Shown here piece by piece: positions 1 to 8,697 of a stretch of DNA of 64,000 nucleotides. The notes beneath the pieces were generated by a model that saw only the letters and a list, made by a program, of their open reading frames with translations, had not been told where the DNA came from and did not search any database. This stretch comes from Lachnospiraceae bacterium (GTDB taxonomy: Bacteria; Bacillota; Clostridia; Lachnospirales; Lachnospiraceae): positions 62,001 through 126,000 of the forward strand of contig CAJTHM010000007.1 in the NCBI GenBank assembly GCA_910576125.1, written 5' to 3'. How positions within the stretch are numbered: position 1 is the first letter of the stretch; each line of letters begins with the position of its first letter. Position numbers and translations under genes: made by a program.

Positions 1-1666
1 TTCCCCGGCTGCCGGATTCTTTCCGATGCTTTGCTTTCTTGCGGGATTCTTCTCTTTTCCGGTTCCCGGATGTTTTTTCCTTTCCTTCTTTTTCGGCGCC
101 CTCTGCCGCTTCGGAATCCGGCCTTTCGCTGTCTGCGGGGAGCCCCTCCTCTGAATCGGATGCCTGCCGCGTCTCCAAAGCTTTCTTTGCTTTCCGGCGT
201 TCCTGCCTCCCTCCTCCGTCTGCTTTGTCCGGCTTTTGGGGCAGAATCTCGCCGGATGCCGCATCTGTTTCCGTTCCTGACGTCCTGACTCGCTCTGTGT
301 CCTCCCCCTCTATAGCCACTGCAGATTCTTCCGGAGGCTCCTCTGCCATATCCGCCGGCGTTTCCTCCCCGGTCTCTCCTGCCGTTCCCGCCGCGCTCCT
401 TTCCGCAGGCTCCTCTGCCATATCACCCGATGTTTCCACCCCGGCTTCCTGATTCTCCTTTTTCCCATAGGGAATGCTCCCTGACAGAAGCAGCGCGGCC
501 TTGGCGCTGACCGGCCCCGCCATCTCATAGAGCACGGACGAAGACAATATAATAGTCAGCATCATGCTGCCCGTCTCCGGCGGCAGCATCCTCTGTCCCA
601 GGAACGCAAGGCCGATGGCCACTCCCGCCTGGGGAATCAGGGCCAGGCCCATGAAATTGCGGATTTCCCTGCTGGTCTTCATGCACATGCAGCTGATATA
701 AGTCCCCATGTACTTTCCGATGATGCGGACGATAAAATACCCTACCCCGATGGCCCCCACAGTCCGCAACGCCCCGATGTCCAGGTTCATGCCCGATACA
801 ATGAAGAAAATGGACATCACGGGCGGCGTGAAACTGTTGATCTGGCGGAACAGCTTCTTGTCCCTTGTAAGGTTTATGTACACAGCCCCGAACACCATAC
901 AGGACAACAGCGGCGAGATATCGATGGCCGCGCAGATGCCGCTCAGTCCCAGCAGCATGGCGATGGCCAGAATCAGCCGGTTGTCCTTGCTCCTGGCCGG
1001 AATCAGCAGGCGGCTCAGAAAATATCCGCAGAAGATACCCAGCACGATTACCAGCAGGTTGTATGCTATGGGGAGCAGGATATCATGGGCAGAGAACCCT
1101 CCCGCCTCATTTCCGTTGATGATGGCGGACACGATGCTGAACGCCAGCAGGCACACCACATCGTCCAGCGCCACAATCTGCAGCAAGGTATCTACGAACT
1201 CTCCCCTGGCTTTGTACTGATTGATTGTCATCATGGTGCTGGCAGGCGCCGTGGCCGTGGCGATGGCCCCTAAAATCAGCGCGAATTCCCAGTTCAGGCG
1301 GAACACCAGCTTCAGGACCACCGTCACCAGCACCCCCGCCGTCAGGGCTTCGCTGAGAGTGATGACGATGATTCTCTTCCCTGTCCGCATCAGCACTTCC
1401 TTTTTAAAGAACTTTCCCACACCGAACGCTATGAAAGCCAGGGCCAGGTCGCTCACGAAGCCCATCCCCTCTATCATGGGCGCCGGGATGAAATTCAGGC
1501 AGCAGGGGCCGATCAGAATGCCCGCCAAGATATAGCCGCTTACTTTCGGCATATTCAGTGTGTTCGTCATCCTGGTCAGGATGAATCCGGAAAATAATAT
1601 GATGGAAAGCGTCAAGAGCACCTCCGTCTCCGTATTCAGCTGACTCAAAAAATCTACCATGTCCAT
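1..1666 (-). CDS. Cation:proton antiporter (CPA2/KefB-like) with long acidic tail, 3' end outside window
   Basis: The reading frame starts at 1666 (Met-Asp-Met-Val) after a GAGGGAGAG ribosome binding site and stays open to the left edge, so the C-terminus is missing. About 400 residues are almost wholly hydrophobic, with the runs of membrane helices expected of CPA2 monovalent cation/proton exchangers. An ALDDVV segment fits the conserved acidic pair of that family. After about residue 400 the protein changes into a hydrophilic tail of at least 155 residues, first rich in Glu, Ala and Ser with a repeated AEEP pattern, then rich in Lys and Arg. KefB-type proteins often carry a TrkA-N domain at this point, but no nucleotide-binding fold is visible here. 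The family call is good; substrate ion and role of the tail are unknown. Confidence 0.8.
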   Translation of the reverse strand, partial: MDMVDFLSQLNTETEVLLTLSIILFSGFILTRMTNTLNMPKVSGYILAGILIGPCCLNFIPAPMIEGMGFVSDLALAFIAFGVGKFFKKEVLMRTGKRIIVITLSEALTAGVLVTVVLKLVFRLNWEFALILGAIATATAPASTMMTINQYKARGEFVDTLLQIVALDDVVCLLAFSIVSAIINGNEAGGFSAHDILLPIAYNLLVIVLGIFCGYFLSRLLIPARSKDNRLILAIAMLLGLSGICAAIDISPLLSCMVFGAVYINLTRDKKLFRQINSFTPPVMSIFFIVSGMNLDIGALRTVGAIGVGYFIVRIIGKYMGTYISCMCMKTSREIRNFMGLALIPQAGVAIGLAFLGQRMLPPETGSMMLTIILSSSVLYEMAGPVSAKAALLLSGSIPYGKKENQEAGVETSGDMAEEPAERSAAGTAGETGEETPADMAEEPPEESAVAIEGEDTERVRTSGTETDAASGEILPQKPDKADGGGRQERRKAKKALETRQASDSEEGLPADSERPDSEAAEGAEKEGKEKTSGNRKREESRKKAKHRKESGSRG

Positions 1667-1809
1667 CGCTCTCCCTCGTCTGTTCAGGCCCCGCCTTGTA
1701 CATTATGCTTAATATTTTATGATGATACCGAGTATAGCACAGCAATCCGGAGGAATCAAGCGGCGCATTCTGCAAGATGATACAAAAATCTGTTTTTGCA
1801 AAGAGAGCC

Positions 1810-1839
1810 TTGATTTATGGCTTCATTCTACTATATAAT
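1810..1839 (+). promoter_or_regulatory. Sigma-A promoter for the kinase-like gene and aroA
   Basis: TTGATT at 1810-1815 and TATAAT at 1834-1839 are separated by 18 bp. The site lies 40 bp before the start of the 83-residue gene at 1880 and is the only good promoter before aroA. Confidence 0.6.
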
Positions 1840-1879
1840 GATAATAAAATCTCAACACAAACTATACGGAGGGAAAGCC

Positions 1880-2131
1880 ATGCTGGAATTTCGATATGAC
1901 ACACAATTGCTGATAGAAGGGGAAAATCTTGACGAAGACCGGATTACGGAATATTTCACGGACAACTTCAAGGGCGATTGCCTGCTGGCGGTGGGTGATG
2001 AGGAATTGATCAAAATCCATTTCCATACCAACGAGCCCTGGAAGGTACTGGAGTACTGCGCGTCTCTGGGCGAGATTCATGACATCGTCGTGGAAGATAT
2101 GGACAGGCAGGCCCGGGGGCTGAAAGGGTAA
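1880..2131 (+). CDS. Small standalone protein resembling the C-terminal part of DAK/YloV kinase-like proteins
   Basis: An ATG at 1880 follows ACGGAGGG with good spacing and is preferred over an upstream in-frame ATG at 1817, which would overlap the promoter. The product has 83 residues. The segment IKIHFHTNEPWKVLEY resembles the C-terminal end of YloV/FakA-related proteins (DegV/DAK-associated), where a similar HVHTN-PGKVLEY motif occurs. The kinase and phosphatase parts of those proteins are absent, so this is either a real one-domain protein or a remnant. It ends 15 bp before aroA and is probably cotranscribed with it. No function can be assigned from sequence alone. Confidence 0.65.
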   Translation: MLEFRYDTQLLIEGENLDEDRITEYFTDNFKGDCLLAVGDEELIKIHFHTNEPWKVLEYCASLGEIHDIVVEDMDRQARGLKG

Positions 2132-2146
2132 GGCTCGCAGGAGGAC

Positions 2147-3580
2147 ATGAGCATGACAAAGCAGAGTACTTATTCTGTGCCGTATCTATACGACAATATT
2201 GCAGCAAAAAGAACTTCCGCTCCTCTCACGGTAAGCGTCCCCGGCTCTAAGAGCATCACCAACCGCGCTCTTCTGCTGGCTACGCTGGCGGATGGGATGT
2301 CCACTCTGCGGGGAGCCCTTTTTTCCGATGATTCCCGCCATTTTCTGAAATGCATACAGGACCTAGGGTTCGAGGCGCAGACGGACGAGGCGGCGCGCAT
2401 CATCCATGTCAGGGGCATGGGCGGCGCAGTCCCTCTCCCCGAGGCCAGTCAGTACGTGGGGAGCGCCGGAACCGCAGCCCGCTTTCTGACAGCGTTCCTG
2501 GGGCTTTCCCAGGGCGTATACCATATGGATGCCTCAGAGCAGATGCGCAGGCGTCCCATGGCGCCGCTGCTCGATTCTTTAAGGGAGCTTGGCTGCGAAG
2601 TCATCTATGAAGCAGACACCGGCGAAAGCCTTTCCTCCGCAGCTCCTCCGGAGGCATCTCTCACGGAAAACCTTTCCAGGGAAATCTCTCCTTTGGGAGG
2701 TTTTCCCAAGGGAAGTTTTCCCAAGGGAAGTTTTCCCTTTACATTGCGGAGCCACGGTTTCCGGAAGAACAGCATCCGCGTCAATATCGATGAAAGCAGC
2801 CAGTTCCTGAGCGCGCTGCTGATAGCCTCCTGCCTGTGCAAAGAGGACTTTACCACTTCCGTGGAGGGTACCCACGGCATGGCCTACATCGAGATGACCC
2901 GGAAGATGATGGCACAGTTCGGCGTGGAGACCCTGGCGCAGGATGAAAGGACATTCCTGACCAAAGCCGGGCAGCATTACAGGGCCCTGGATTATCAGAT
3001 AGAGCCTGACGCCTCCGCCGCCTGCTATTTCTATGCCATGTGCCCGCTCCTGCATATCCCGGTGCGGGTGGACAATGTGCATTTCGATTCCCTCCAGGGG
3101 GATGTGGAATTCATCCGGATATTGGAACGGATGGGCTGCCAGGCGAAAGATACTCCCCGGGGCATCCTGCTGGAGCCTCCGGCGGCGGAAAGGTTCCACG
3201 GCATCACCGCGGATATGTCGGCCTGCTCCGACCAGGCCATTACCCTGGCTGCCATCGCCCCCTTTGCGGATGCCCCTACTACCATCACCGGCATCGGGCA
3301 CATCCGTTTCCAGGAGAGCGACCGCATCGCCGCTATCGCTGCAGAGCTGTCAAAGATGGGCTGCCGCTGCGAGGCGCGCACAGACAGCATCACCATTCAC
3401 CCGGGCGCGCCGAAGCCCTCCACCGTGGAGACCTATGACGACCATCGGATGGCCATGGGCTTCTCTTTGACCGGGCTGCGCAGCCCCGGCATCGTCATCG
3501 CCAATCCCGGCTGCTGCCGCAAGACCTTTGAAGACTATTTTGAGGTATTGGATCAGGTGGCCGGGTGGGCCATGTCATAA
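2147..3580 (+). CDS. aroA: 3-phosphoshikimate 1-carboxyvinyltransferase (EPSP synthase)
   Basis: This enzyme joins shikimate-3-phosphate and phosphoenolpyruvate in the sixth step of the shikimate pathway. The start ATG follows CAGGAGGAC. Family signatures are clear: VPGSKSITNRALLLA near residues 31-45, GSAGTAARFLTA near 105-116, RRRPM near 134-138, and the C-terminal DDHRMAM and ESDRI motifs. At 477 residues it is longer than the usual 425-440. The excess is an insertion near residues 157-197 between EVIYEADTGE and the TLRSHG strand, made of a low-complexity Ser/Ala/Pro stretch and a repeated FPKGS unit. No other aro genes are in the window. A strong terminator follows. Confidence 0.95.
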   Translation: MSMTKQSTYSVPYLYDNIAAKRTSAPLTVSVPGSKSITNRALLLATLADGMSTLRGALFSDDSRHFLKCIQDLGFEAQTDEAARIIHVRGMGGAVPLPEASQYVGSAGTAARFLTAFLGLSQGVYHMDASEQMRRRPMAPLLDSLRELGCEVIYEADTGESLSSAAPPEASLTENLSREISPLGGFPKGSFPKGSFPFTLRSHGFRKNSIRVNIDESSQFLSALLIASCLCKEDFTTSVEGTHGMAYIEMTRKMMAQFGVETLAQDERTFLTKAGQHYRALDYQIEPDASAACYFYAMCPLLHIPVRVDNVHFDSLQGDVEFIRILERMGCQAKDTPRGILLEPPAAERFHGITADMSACSDQAITLAAIAPFADAPTTITGIGHIRFQESDRIAAIAAELSKMGCRCEARTDSITIHPGAPKPSTVETYDDHRMAMGFSLTGLRSPGIVIANPGCCRKTFEDYFEVLDQVAGWAMS

Positions 3581-3603
3581 TGTCATAAGTCAGCTTTTGA
3601 CGC

Positions 3604-3645
3604 GGCAGAACCCCGGATGCCGATTCCGGGGCTCTGCCCTTTTGT
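3604..3645 (+). terminator. Rho-independent terminator after aroA
   Basis: A 14-bp stem with one mismatch (GGCAGAACCCCGGA at 3604-3617 and TCCGGGGCTCTGCC at 3625-3638) is followed by CTTTTGT. It lies 24 bp after the aroA stop. Confidence 0.85.
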
Positions 3646-3692
3646 AATGGATTCATCTATCCTGCGGCTCCAGTATCCCTGTATACTGCCTT

Positions 3693-5795
3693 TCAGCGGC
3701 TCAGGAGATTAACCACCGCAATGCCATACCCCGGCAGGGTCAGGGTATCCGTAATTTCCGCGCCGGTGACCATATCCCTGCCTTTTACGCCGGAAACGGC
3801 CATCTCTTCTTTATTCCAGTTCAGATAGAACTCATAGACGCCCTCTTCGCCGCTCCTGACATGGCATTCCACGCCCTCTGCCAGCTTTCTTACAGGGATT
3901 CCGGCATCCGCCATCATCTGCTCGAACAGCGGGCGCATTGCGGACGCCTCGGTTCTGGCCGCCACATAATAGGCATTGCCCTTTCCATGGCTCTTACAGG
4001 TCATCGCGGCAGTGCCCTGATAGAAATCGGAGGCGTAGACGCCCAGCACCCGGGCATCCTGTACCCGCAGCACCTCCGCATAATCTGTCACTTCCCAGAC
4101 TTTTCCGGATTCAGCCCGTCCGCCGCAGCCGCTGTCCGCACAGCCCATCTCCTGCCCGGCACAAAGTCTCTCATCCGTCACCACGATACCATTCCTGTCC
4201 GCAGGATACAGGGAGTCGATTTCCTCGCTGACAATGCCGAACAAATCCTTAAGCCCGTCCCCCGGGAAACCTCCCAGGTAGCAGAGCTGATCCGCATCCA
4301 CATATCCCAGCAGATAGGTGGCCAGAAGCTGCCCGCCCCTCTCCACGAAAGCTTTCAGGTTCTGTGCCGTCCCCGGCTGCAGCATATACAGCATGGGCGC
4401 CACCACCAGGTCATACCGGTCCAGATTCTCATCGGAGCCCACGATGTCCATGTCCACTCCCAGCCGGAAGAATTCTTTCCAGATATTGATACAGGTCTCC
4501 TCATGTTTTTTCGTTTTCCGGCCCAGGCCCTGCATGTCCTCGATGGCCCAGCGGTTGTCCCAGTCGAACAGCATGGCTGCTTTGGTCTTTACAAGCGTTC
4601 CGGCGGCAGGGGCCATTTTTTTAAGCAGCTCTCCCACCTCTGCCACTTCCCTGAAGATCCTCGTGTCGTCCGTCCCGATATGATCCACTACGGCACCGTG
4701 GAACTGCTCATAGGAGCCGCGCCCTTTCCTCCACTGGAAATACTGCACGGAATCGGAGCCGCAGGCCACTGCCTGCACACAGGCCAGCCTGTGGATGCCC
4801 GGACGCTTCACCTTGTTCACTTCCTGCCAGTTCACCAGGCCCGGCGCGCTCTCCATCATCATGAACGGTACATCGCGTTTTAAAGAACGCATCAGCGCAT
4901 GCTGGAAAGCCGTCTCCCAGGCGGTGTCCGTCAGGGTCTCCCAGTCGTTGTGGAACATAGGATAATTATCCCAGGACACCACGTCCATATCAGGCGCCAT
5001 CTTCCGGTAGTCCAGCCCGCCGAACATCCGCATCAGGTTGGCTGTCACCGGGATATGGGGCGTCACGCTGCGCAGCACGTCCCTCTCCGCTTTCATGAAA
5101 TCATTGGTATTCCATGTGGTAAAGCGCTTCCACTCCAGGTTCAGGCCCATGACGCTGGTCTCGCCGTGGATGAAAGGCGGCTCTATCTGGTCAAAATTGT
5201 TGTATCTGTGGCTCCAGAACGCGGTCCACCATGCTTTGTTGAGCTTCTCGATGTCATGGTCATACTTCTCGGCCAGGTAGCTGCGGAATCTCCGGATACA
5301 GTGCTCACAATAGCATTCCCCGCTGAATTCATTGGAGATATGATACATGATCACGCCGGGATGGGAACCGAACTTTTCCGCCAGTTTCCGGTCTATGAGG
5401 GCCACTTTCTCCCTGTAGACGGGGGAACTCATACAGTGGTTATGACGGCCTCCGTGGTGCTCCCGCTGACCCATTTTGTTCACCCGCATGGCCACCGGAT
5501 ATTTCTCGTCCAGCCATGCCGGCCGGGCGCCGGAGGGCGTGGCCAGCACGGTATAGATGCCGTTTTCATACAGCCTGTCTATGATTTCCTCCAGCCATTC
5601 AAAATGGAATTCTCCCTCCGCGGGCTCCAGGACGGACCAGGAAAATATGCCCACACTGGCGCTGTTGATGCCGGCTTTCTTCATCAGCCGCACGTCCTCT
5701 TCAAGAATATCCGGCCTGTCCAGCCATTGTTCCGGATTGTAGTCGCCGCCGTGGACGAATCCTTTCACCTGGGGGAACAGAATCTTCTTCTCCAT
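3693..5795 (-). CDS. Beta-galactosidase, glycoside hydrolase family 42
   Basis: A 700-residue cytoplasmic enzyme with no signal peptide, which cleaves terminal beta-galactosides taken up from outside. The start ATG at 5795 follows AAGGAGATAGATACAT. The N-terminal half is the GH42 TIM barrel, with GGDYNPEQW near 16-24, the acid/base Glu156 in HISNEFSGE and the nucleophile Glu315 in MMMESAPGLVNW. Cys121, Cys161, Cys163 and Cys166 match the zinc site of GH42 enzymes. The barrel is followed by the trimerisation domain (about residues 400-620) and a small C-terminal beta domain. Size is normal for the family. It is a single gene, with no transporter or regulator attached. Confidence 0.93.
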   Translation of the reverse strand: MEKKILFPQVKGFVHGGDYNPEQWLDRPDILEEDVRLMKKAGINSASVGIFSWSVLEPAEGEFHFEWLEEIIDRLYENGIYTVLATPSGARPAWLDEKYPVAMRVNKMGQREHHGGRHNHCMSSPVYREKVALIDRKLAEKFGSHPGVIMYHISNEFSGECYCEHCIRRFRSYLAEKYDHDIEKLNKAWWTAFWSHRYNNFDQIEPPFIHGETSVMGLNLEWKRFTTWNTNDFMKAERDVLRSVTPHIPVTANLMRMFGGLDYRKMAPDMDVVSWDNYPMFHNDWETLTDTAWETAFQHALMRSLKRDVPFMMMESAPGLVNWQEVNKVKRPGIHRLACVQAVACGSDSVQYFQWRKGRGSYEQFHGAVVDHIGTDDTRIFREVAEVGELLKKMAPAAGTLVKTKAAMLFDWDNRWAIEDMQGLGRKTKKHEETCINIWKEFFRLGVDMDIVGSDENLDRYDLVVAPMLYMLQPGTAQNLKAFVERGGQLLATYLLGYVDADQLCYLGGFPGDGLKDLFGIVSEEIDSLYPADRNGIVVTDERLCAGQEMGCADSGCGGRAESGKVWEVTDYAEVLRVQDARVLGVYASDFYQGTAAMTCKSHGKGNAYYVAARTEASAMRPLFEQMMADAGIPVRKLAEGVECHVRSGEEGVYEFYLNWNKEEMAVSGVKGRDMVTGAEITDTLTLPGYGIAVVNLLSR

Positions 5796-5893
5796 ATGTA
5801 TCTATCTCCTTTTTGGTTTTGCGCATTTCGCTGCTTTCAGTATAGAGGCTTTTCCCACAGAAGTCAACAGCCATGCTTTCCCTGGATTTTCTA

Positions 5894-5922
5894 TTGCTTT
5901 TCTTTCCCAAAAAATGTATACT
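5894..5922 (+). promoter_or_regulatory. Sigma-A promoter for carbamate kinase
   Basis: TTGCTT at 5894-5899 and TATACT at 5917-5922 are separated by exactly 17 bp, 30 bp before the carbamate kinase start. Confidence 0.65.
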
Positions 5923-5952
5923 TAATGGCATAATACATCAGAGGTGAATCAT

Positions 5953-6888
5953 ATGAGCAGAAAAAGAGCAGTCGTGTCCCTGGGGCACGAAGCATTGGGA
6001 TATACCACAGGAGCACAGAAAGATGCCGTAAAGGTCACAGCCAGGGCCCTGGCGGATCTGGTGGAGGAGGATTACCAGCTGACCATCACCCACAGCAACG
6101 GCCCCCAGGTCAGCATGATCCACAAGGCCATGACGGAGCTGCGGCGGGTCTATACCGACTATACGCCTGCCCCCATGTGCGTATGCTCGGCCATGAGCCA
6201 GGGATACGTAGGGTACGATATCCAGAACGCCCTGCGCAGCGAGCTGCTGGGGCGGGGCATCCCGAAGCCCGTGAGCACGATCCTCACCCAGGTGACGGTG
6301 GATCCCTATGACGAGGCTTTCTACGAGCCCACCAAGGTCATCGGCCGCTACATGACGAAAGAAGACGCAGAAGCGGAAGAAAAGAAAGGAAATTACGTCC
6401 GGGAGACCCCGGGCAGGGGTTTCCGCCGGGTGGTTGCCGCCCCCAGGCCTATCGATATCGTGGAAATCGAAGCCATCCGCGCTCTCGCCGATGCGGATCA
6501 GGTGGTCATCGCCTGCGGAGGCGGCGGGATTCCCGTCATCGAGCAGCAGCATGTGCTGAAAGGCGCCTCTGCTGTCATCGAGAAAGATGCCATCGCCGGA
6601 AAATTGGCGGCGGATCTGAAATGTGATGAACTGATTATCTTTACCGGCGTGGAATGTGTGTACCGGGATTTCGGCGGGGAGAATCAGGCTCCCGTCGCTG
6701 CCATGACCGTAGCCCAGGCGAAAGATGCGATTTCCCAGGGACAGTTCGAGGAGGGCACCATGCTGCCGAAGATTGAGGCGGCTATCAGCTATCTGGAAAA
6801 GGTGCCGGCCGGGAGAGTGCTGATTACCTCCCTGGCCAGGACGAAAGACGCTGTGCGCGGAAAAATCGGAACCGTCATCACTGCTTAA
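5953..6888 (+). CDS. arcC: Carbamate kinase
   Basis: Carbamate kinase converts carbamoyl phosphate and ADP to ATP, ammonia and CO2, the energy-yielding last step of arginine, agmatine or purine fermentation. The ATG at 5953 is chosen because AGAGGTG lies six bases before it; a GTG at 5944 sits inside that binding site. The 311 residues match the family length. HSNGPQV, the PVSTILTQV strand with the DPYDEAF segment, VRETPGRGFRRVV, ACGGGGIPV and the IEKDAIAGKLAA loop are all present, so the enzyme should be active. No arginine deiminase or carbamoyltransferase gene is adjacent, so the source of carbamoyl phosphate cannot be told from this window. Confidence 0.93.
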   Translation: MSRKRAVVSLGHEALGYTTGAQKDAVKVTARALADLVEEDYQLTITHSNGPQVSMIHKAMTELRRVYTDYTPAPMCVCSAMSQGYVGYDIQNALRSELLGRGIPKPVSTILTQVTVDPYDEAFYEPTKVIGRYMTKEDAEAEEKKGNYVRETPGRGFRRVVAAPRPIDIVEIEAIRALADADQVVIACGGGGIPVIEQQHVLKGASAVIEKDAIAGKLAADLKCDELIIFTGVECVYRDFGGENQAPVAAMTVAQAKDAISQGQFEEGTMLPKIEAAISYLEKVPAGRVLITSLARTKDAVRGKIGTVITA

Positions 6889-6898
6889 TCAAGCTGCA

Positions 6899-6945
6899 GG
6901 GGCTGTCGCACTAAGTAATTGATGCGGCAGCCCCTCCCGTTAATT
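6899..6945 (+). terminator. Stem-loop after arcC
   Basis: GGGGCTGTCGCA (6899-6910) pairs with TGCGGCAGCCCC (6923-6934) through 12 positions with one G-U. The T run after it is poor, so termination may be partial. It lies between two convergent genes. Confidence 0.6.
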
Positions 6946-6959
6946 GTACATGTCTCAAG

Positions 6960-7469
6960 TCACAATACATCATCAGGCACGCTAATGACTGCAAGCAGTG
7001 CGCCAATCAGGATGCAGAAATCCGACAGATTGAACACCACCCGGCGGAGAGGCTTCCACCTGACATTGAATGTCAGGTAATCCACCACGTACCGGCGCTT
7101 CAATCTGTCGTAGGTATTGCTGAATGCCCCGCCCAGCAGAAGCGAAAGCCCAAGGCGCAGCAGGCGGTTCCCCCTCTGTCCCAGGCTGCACACGAACACC
7201 GCCGCCATCACGGCAGACAGTGCCACGGACACGGCGGCCACCACCGGACGCCGCCTCTCCCCCAGGTTCAGCATCGCGCCCTTATTATGGTATTTGCGGA
7301 TCAGGATGCGGCCGTTCCGATATGTCCTGGGTTCCGGCGCTTCTCCCTCTGTCCGCTGCTTCATCACATTCCCTTTTGCGTCCGTGCCGCTTTCCTCTAT
7401 CCGGTTCTTAATCCACATCTCTCCGAAAAAGATTCCTGAAATAATCGTTAGATACCCGATTAATGCCAT
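6960..7469 (-). CDS. Signal peptidase II-like aspartic protease
   Basis: A 169-residue membrane protein that resembles LspA, the peptidase that removes signal peptides from prolipoproteins. The start at 7469 (MALIGYLTII) follows GGACAGGAGC; upstream codons in frame lack a binding site. The order is helix 1 (residues 2-20), a hydrophilic stretch, a YHNKGAMLNLG segment like the LspA NxGxxFG loop, helices near 75-95 and 103-117, the NTYDRL motif with Asp121, and FNLSDF with Asp150. These two Asp residues correspond to the catalytic pair. The hydrophilic loop between helix 1 and the active-site region (residues 21-58) is Arg/Lys/Glu rich and unlike classical LspA. It could be a second, specialised copy. 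Confidence 0.8.
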   Translation of the reverse strand: MALIGYLTIISGIFFGEMWIKNRIEESGTDAKGNVMKQRTEGEAPEPRTYRNGRILIRKYHNKGAMLNLGERRRPVVAAVSVALSAVMAAVFVCSLGQRGNRLLRLGLSLLLGGAFSNTYDRLKRRYVVDYLTFNVRWKPLRRVVFNLSDFCILIGALLAVISVPDDVL

Positions 7470-7494
7470 ATTCCCACGCTCCTGTCCTTTCCTG

Positions 7495-8409
7495 TTATTT
7501 CGCCCCATATCCCTCGTCCCGGAACGCCCCGGGCGTCGTCCCCGTATGCCGCCTGAACATATCATAGAAATGCTTCCTGCTGCGGAACCCCGCCTCCAGC
7601 CCCACTTCCTCCACCGTCAGCTCCGTCTCCCGCAGCAGCGCCGCCGCCCGGTTGACCCGGAGGATATTCACATAGTCCGTGAAAGACATGTCAAAGGTCT
7701 CCCGGAACAGCCTGCTTAAGTAGCTGGCATTGTAGGAGCTGACCCGCGCCAGTTCTTCCAGGGTGACGGTGGCGAAATGCTCCGACAGATATTCCAGCAG
7801 CGGCGTGATGGCCCGGCGGTGCCCAACCTGGGTCTGGTGCCCTGCCTGGAACCGCAGCAGGCTCACGCAGAGCCTCTCCGCGCTGCTCTGCATCATATGC
7901 TGGTAATAGCTCTCCTGCCGTTCCCGTTCCAGCAGCAGATCCTCATAGATATTTTCCACCTCCAGCAGCGTCTTCCCCGTCAGGTGCAGAAAGGGCATCA
8001 GCCCGTCTGTGGGCAGGCCGCTTTTTTCCTCCAGGAAAGCGCAGGATATGATGCAATTGTATATCATCAGATCCTCCAGCGGGAAATTGGCATGCACCTG
8101 GCCCGGACGGATACAGAAAATGTCGCCTTTCTGCAGAATATAATTCGTGCCCTCCAGAAAAGCCACGCCCCGGCCGCTGTGCACATAGAACAGCTCCAGA
8201 AAATCCACATGGGTGTGCAGCCGCTCCGGTTCGTAGGAGTCCAGAAAGATTTCCGACGGCTCCTGCTTTCCCTCCCGCGCCCAGAGGCTGGCGGGGCTCT
8301 TTCTGCCCTTTTGGAGAAAGTCTCTGCTGGCCCAGACAAAATCCTCTCCTGCCCATTCTTTCATATAATAATGCAACATCTGCGCCTGGCGGCTCTCCTG
8401 GTCTTCCAT
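7495..8409 (-). CDS. AraC family transcriptional regulator with cupin sensor domain
   Basis: A 304-residue regulator. The N-terminal part, with HVDFLELFYVHSGRG and ILQKGDIFCIRPGQVH, is a cupin-type ligand domain. The last 100 residues hold two helix-turn-helix motifs ending in FRSRKHFYDMFRRHTGTTPGAFR. Start 8409 (Met-Glu-Asp-Gln) is chosen because AGGAACAG precedes it; an ORF with 18 more residues is possible. It is divergent from the ADP-ribosylglycohydrolase gene at 8698 and probably controls it, as is common for AraC-type genes next to catabolic genes. The ligand is unknown. Confidence 0.88.
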   Translation of the reverse strand: MEDQESRQAQMLHYYMKEWAGEDFVWASRDFLQKGRKSPASLWAREGKQEPSEIFLDSYEPERLHTHVDFLELFYVHSGRGVAFLEGTNYILQKGDIFCIRPGQVHANFPLEDLMIYNCIISCAFLEEKSGLPTDGLMPFLHLTGKTLLEVENIYEDLLLERERQESYYQHMMQSSAERLCVSLLRFQAGHQTQVGHRRAITPLLEYLSEHFATVTLEELARVSSYNASYLSRLFRETFDMSFTDYVNILRVNRAAALLRETELTVEEVGLEAGFRSRKHFYDMFRRHTGTTPGAFRDEGYGAK

Positions 8410-8697
8410 CTGTTCCTGCCCTCTTCCTCCTCTCGTCCATGCAAACGTCCCGGAAATGCACACCAGCCCCGCAGAATCCGAAGATTCCGGGAAACCGGCC
8501 CCCTTTTCTGCTTTCCGGAGCCAGCCTGGTGGATTGGATTATCCAAAAATTCAATACAAAACAGTCATCTGAGGATATTGTCCACAGACTTGATTTTCTC
8601 TATTATAGAGAGTAGGGGTACCTGCCGGACTTTAGTCCCATGGACATCCCCTGCAACTATTATAGTATAAAGATTGGCCGGATGAAAGGAGATTTTT
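8410..8697. promoter_or_regulatory. Divergent intergenic region, AraC regulator / ADP-ribosylglycohydrolase
   Basis: 288 bp without a gene. It should hold promoters for both divergent genes. An AT-rich stretch with overlapping TATTAT and TATAGT candidates lies about 25-35 bp before the 8698 gene. No clear operator repeat was identified by eye. Confidence 0.4.

Noticed and set aside
4899..5933. A 344-codon open frame on the plus strand
   Set aside because: Antisense to the GH42 gene, with no binding site and no recognisable motif.
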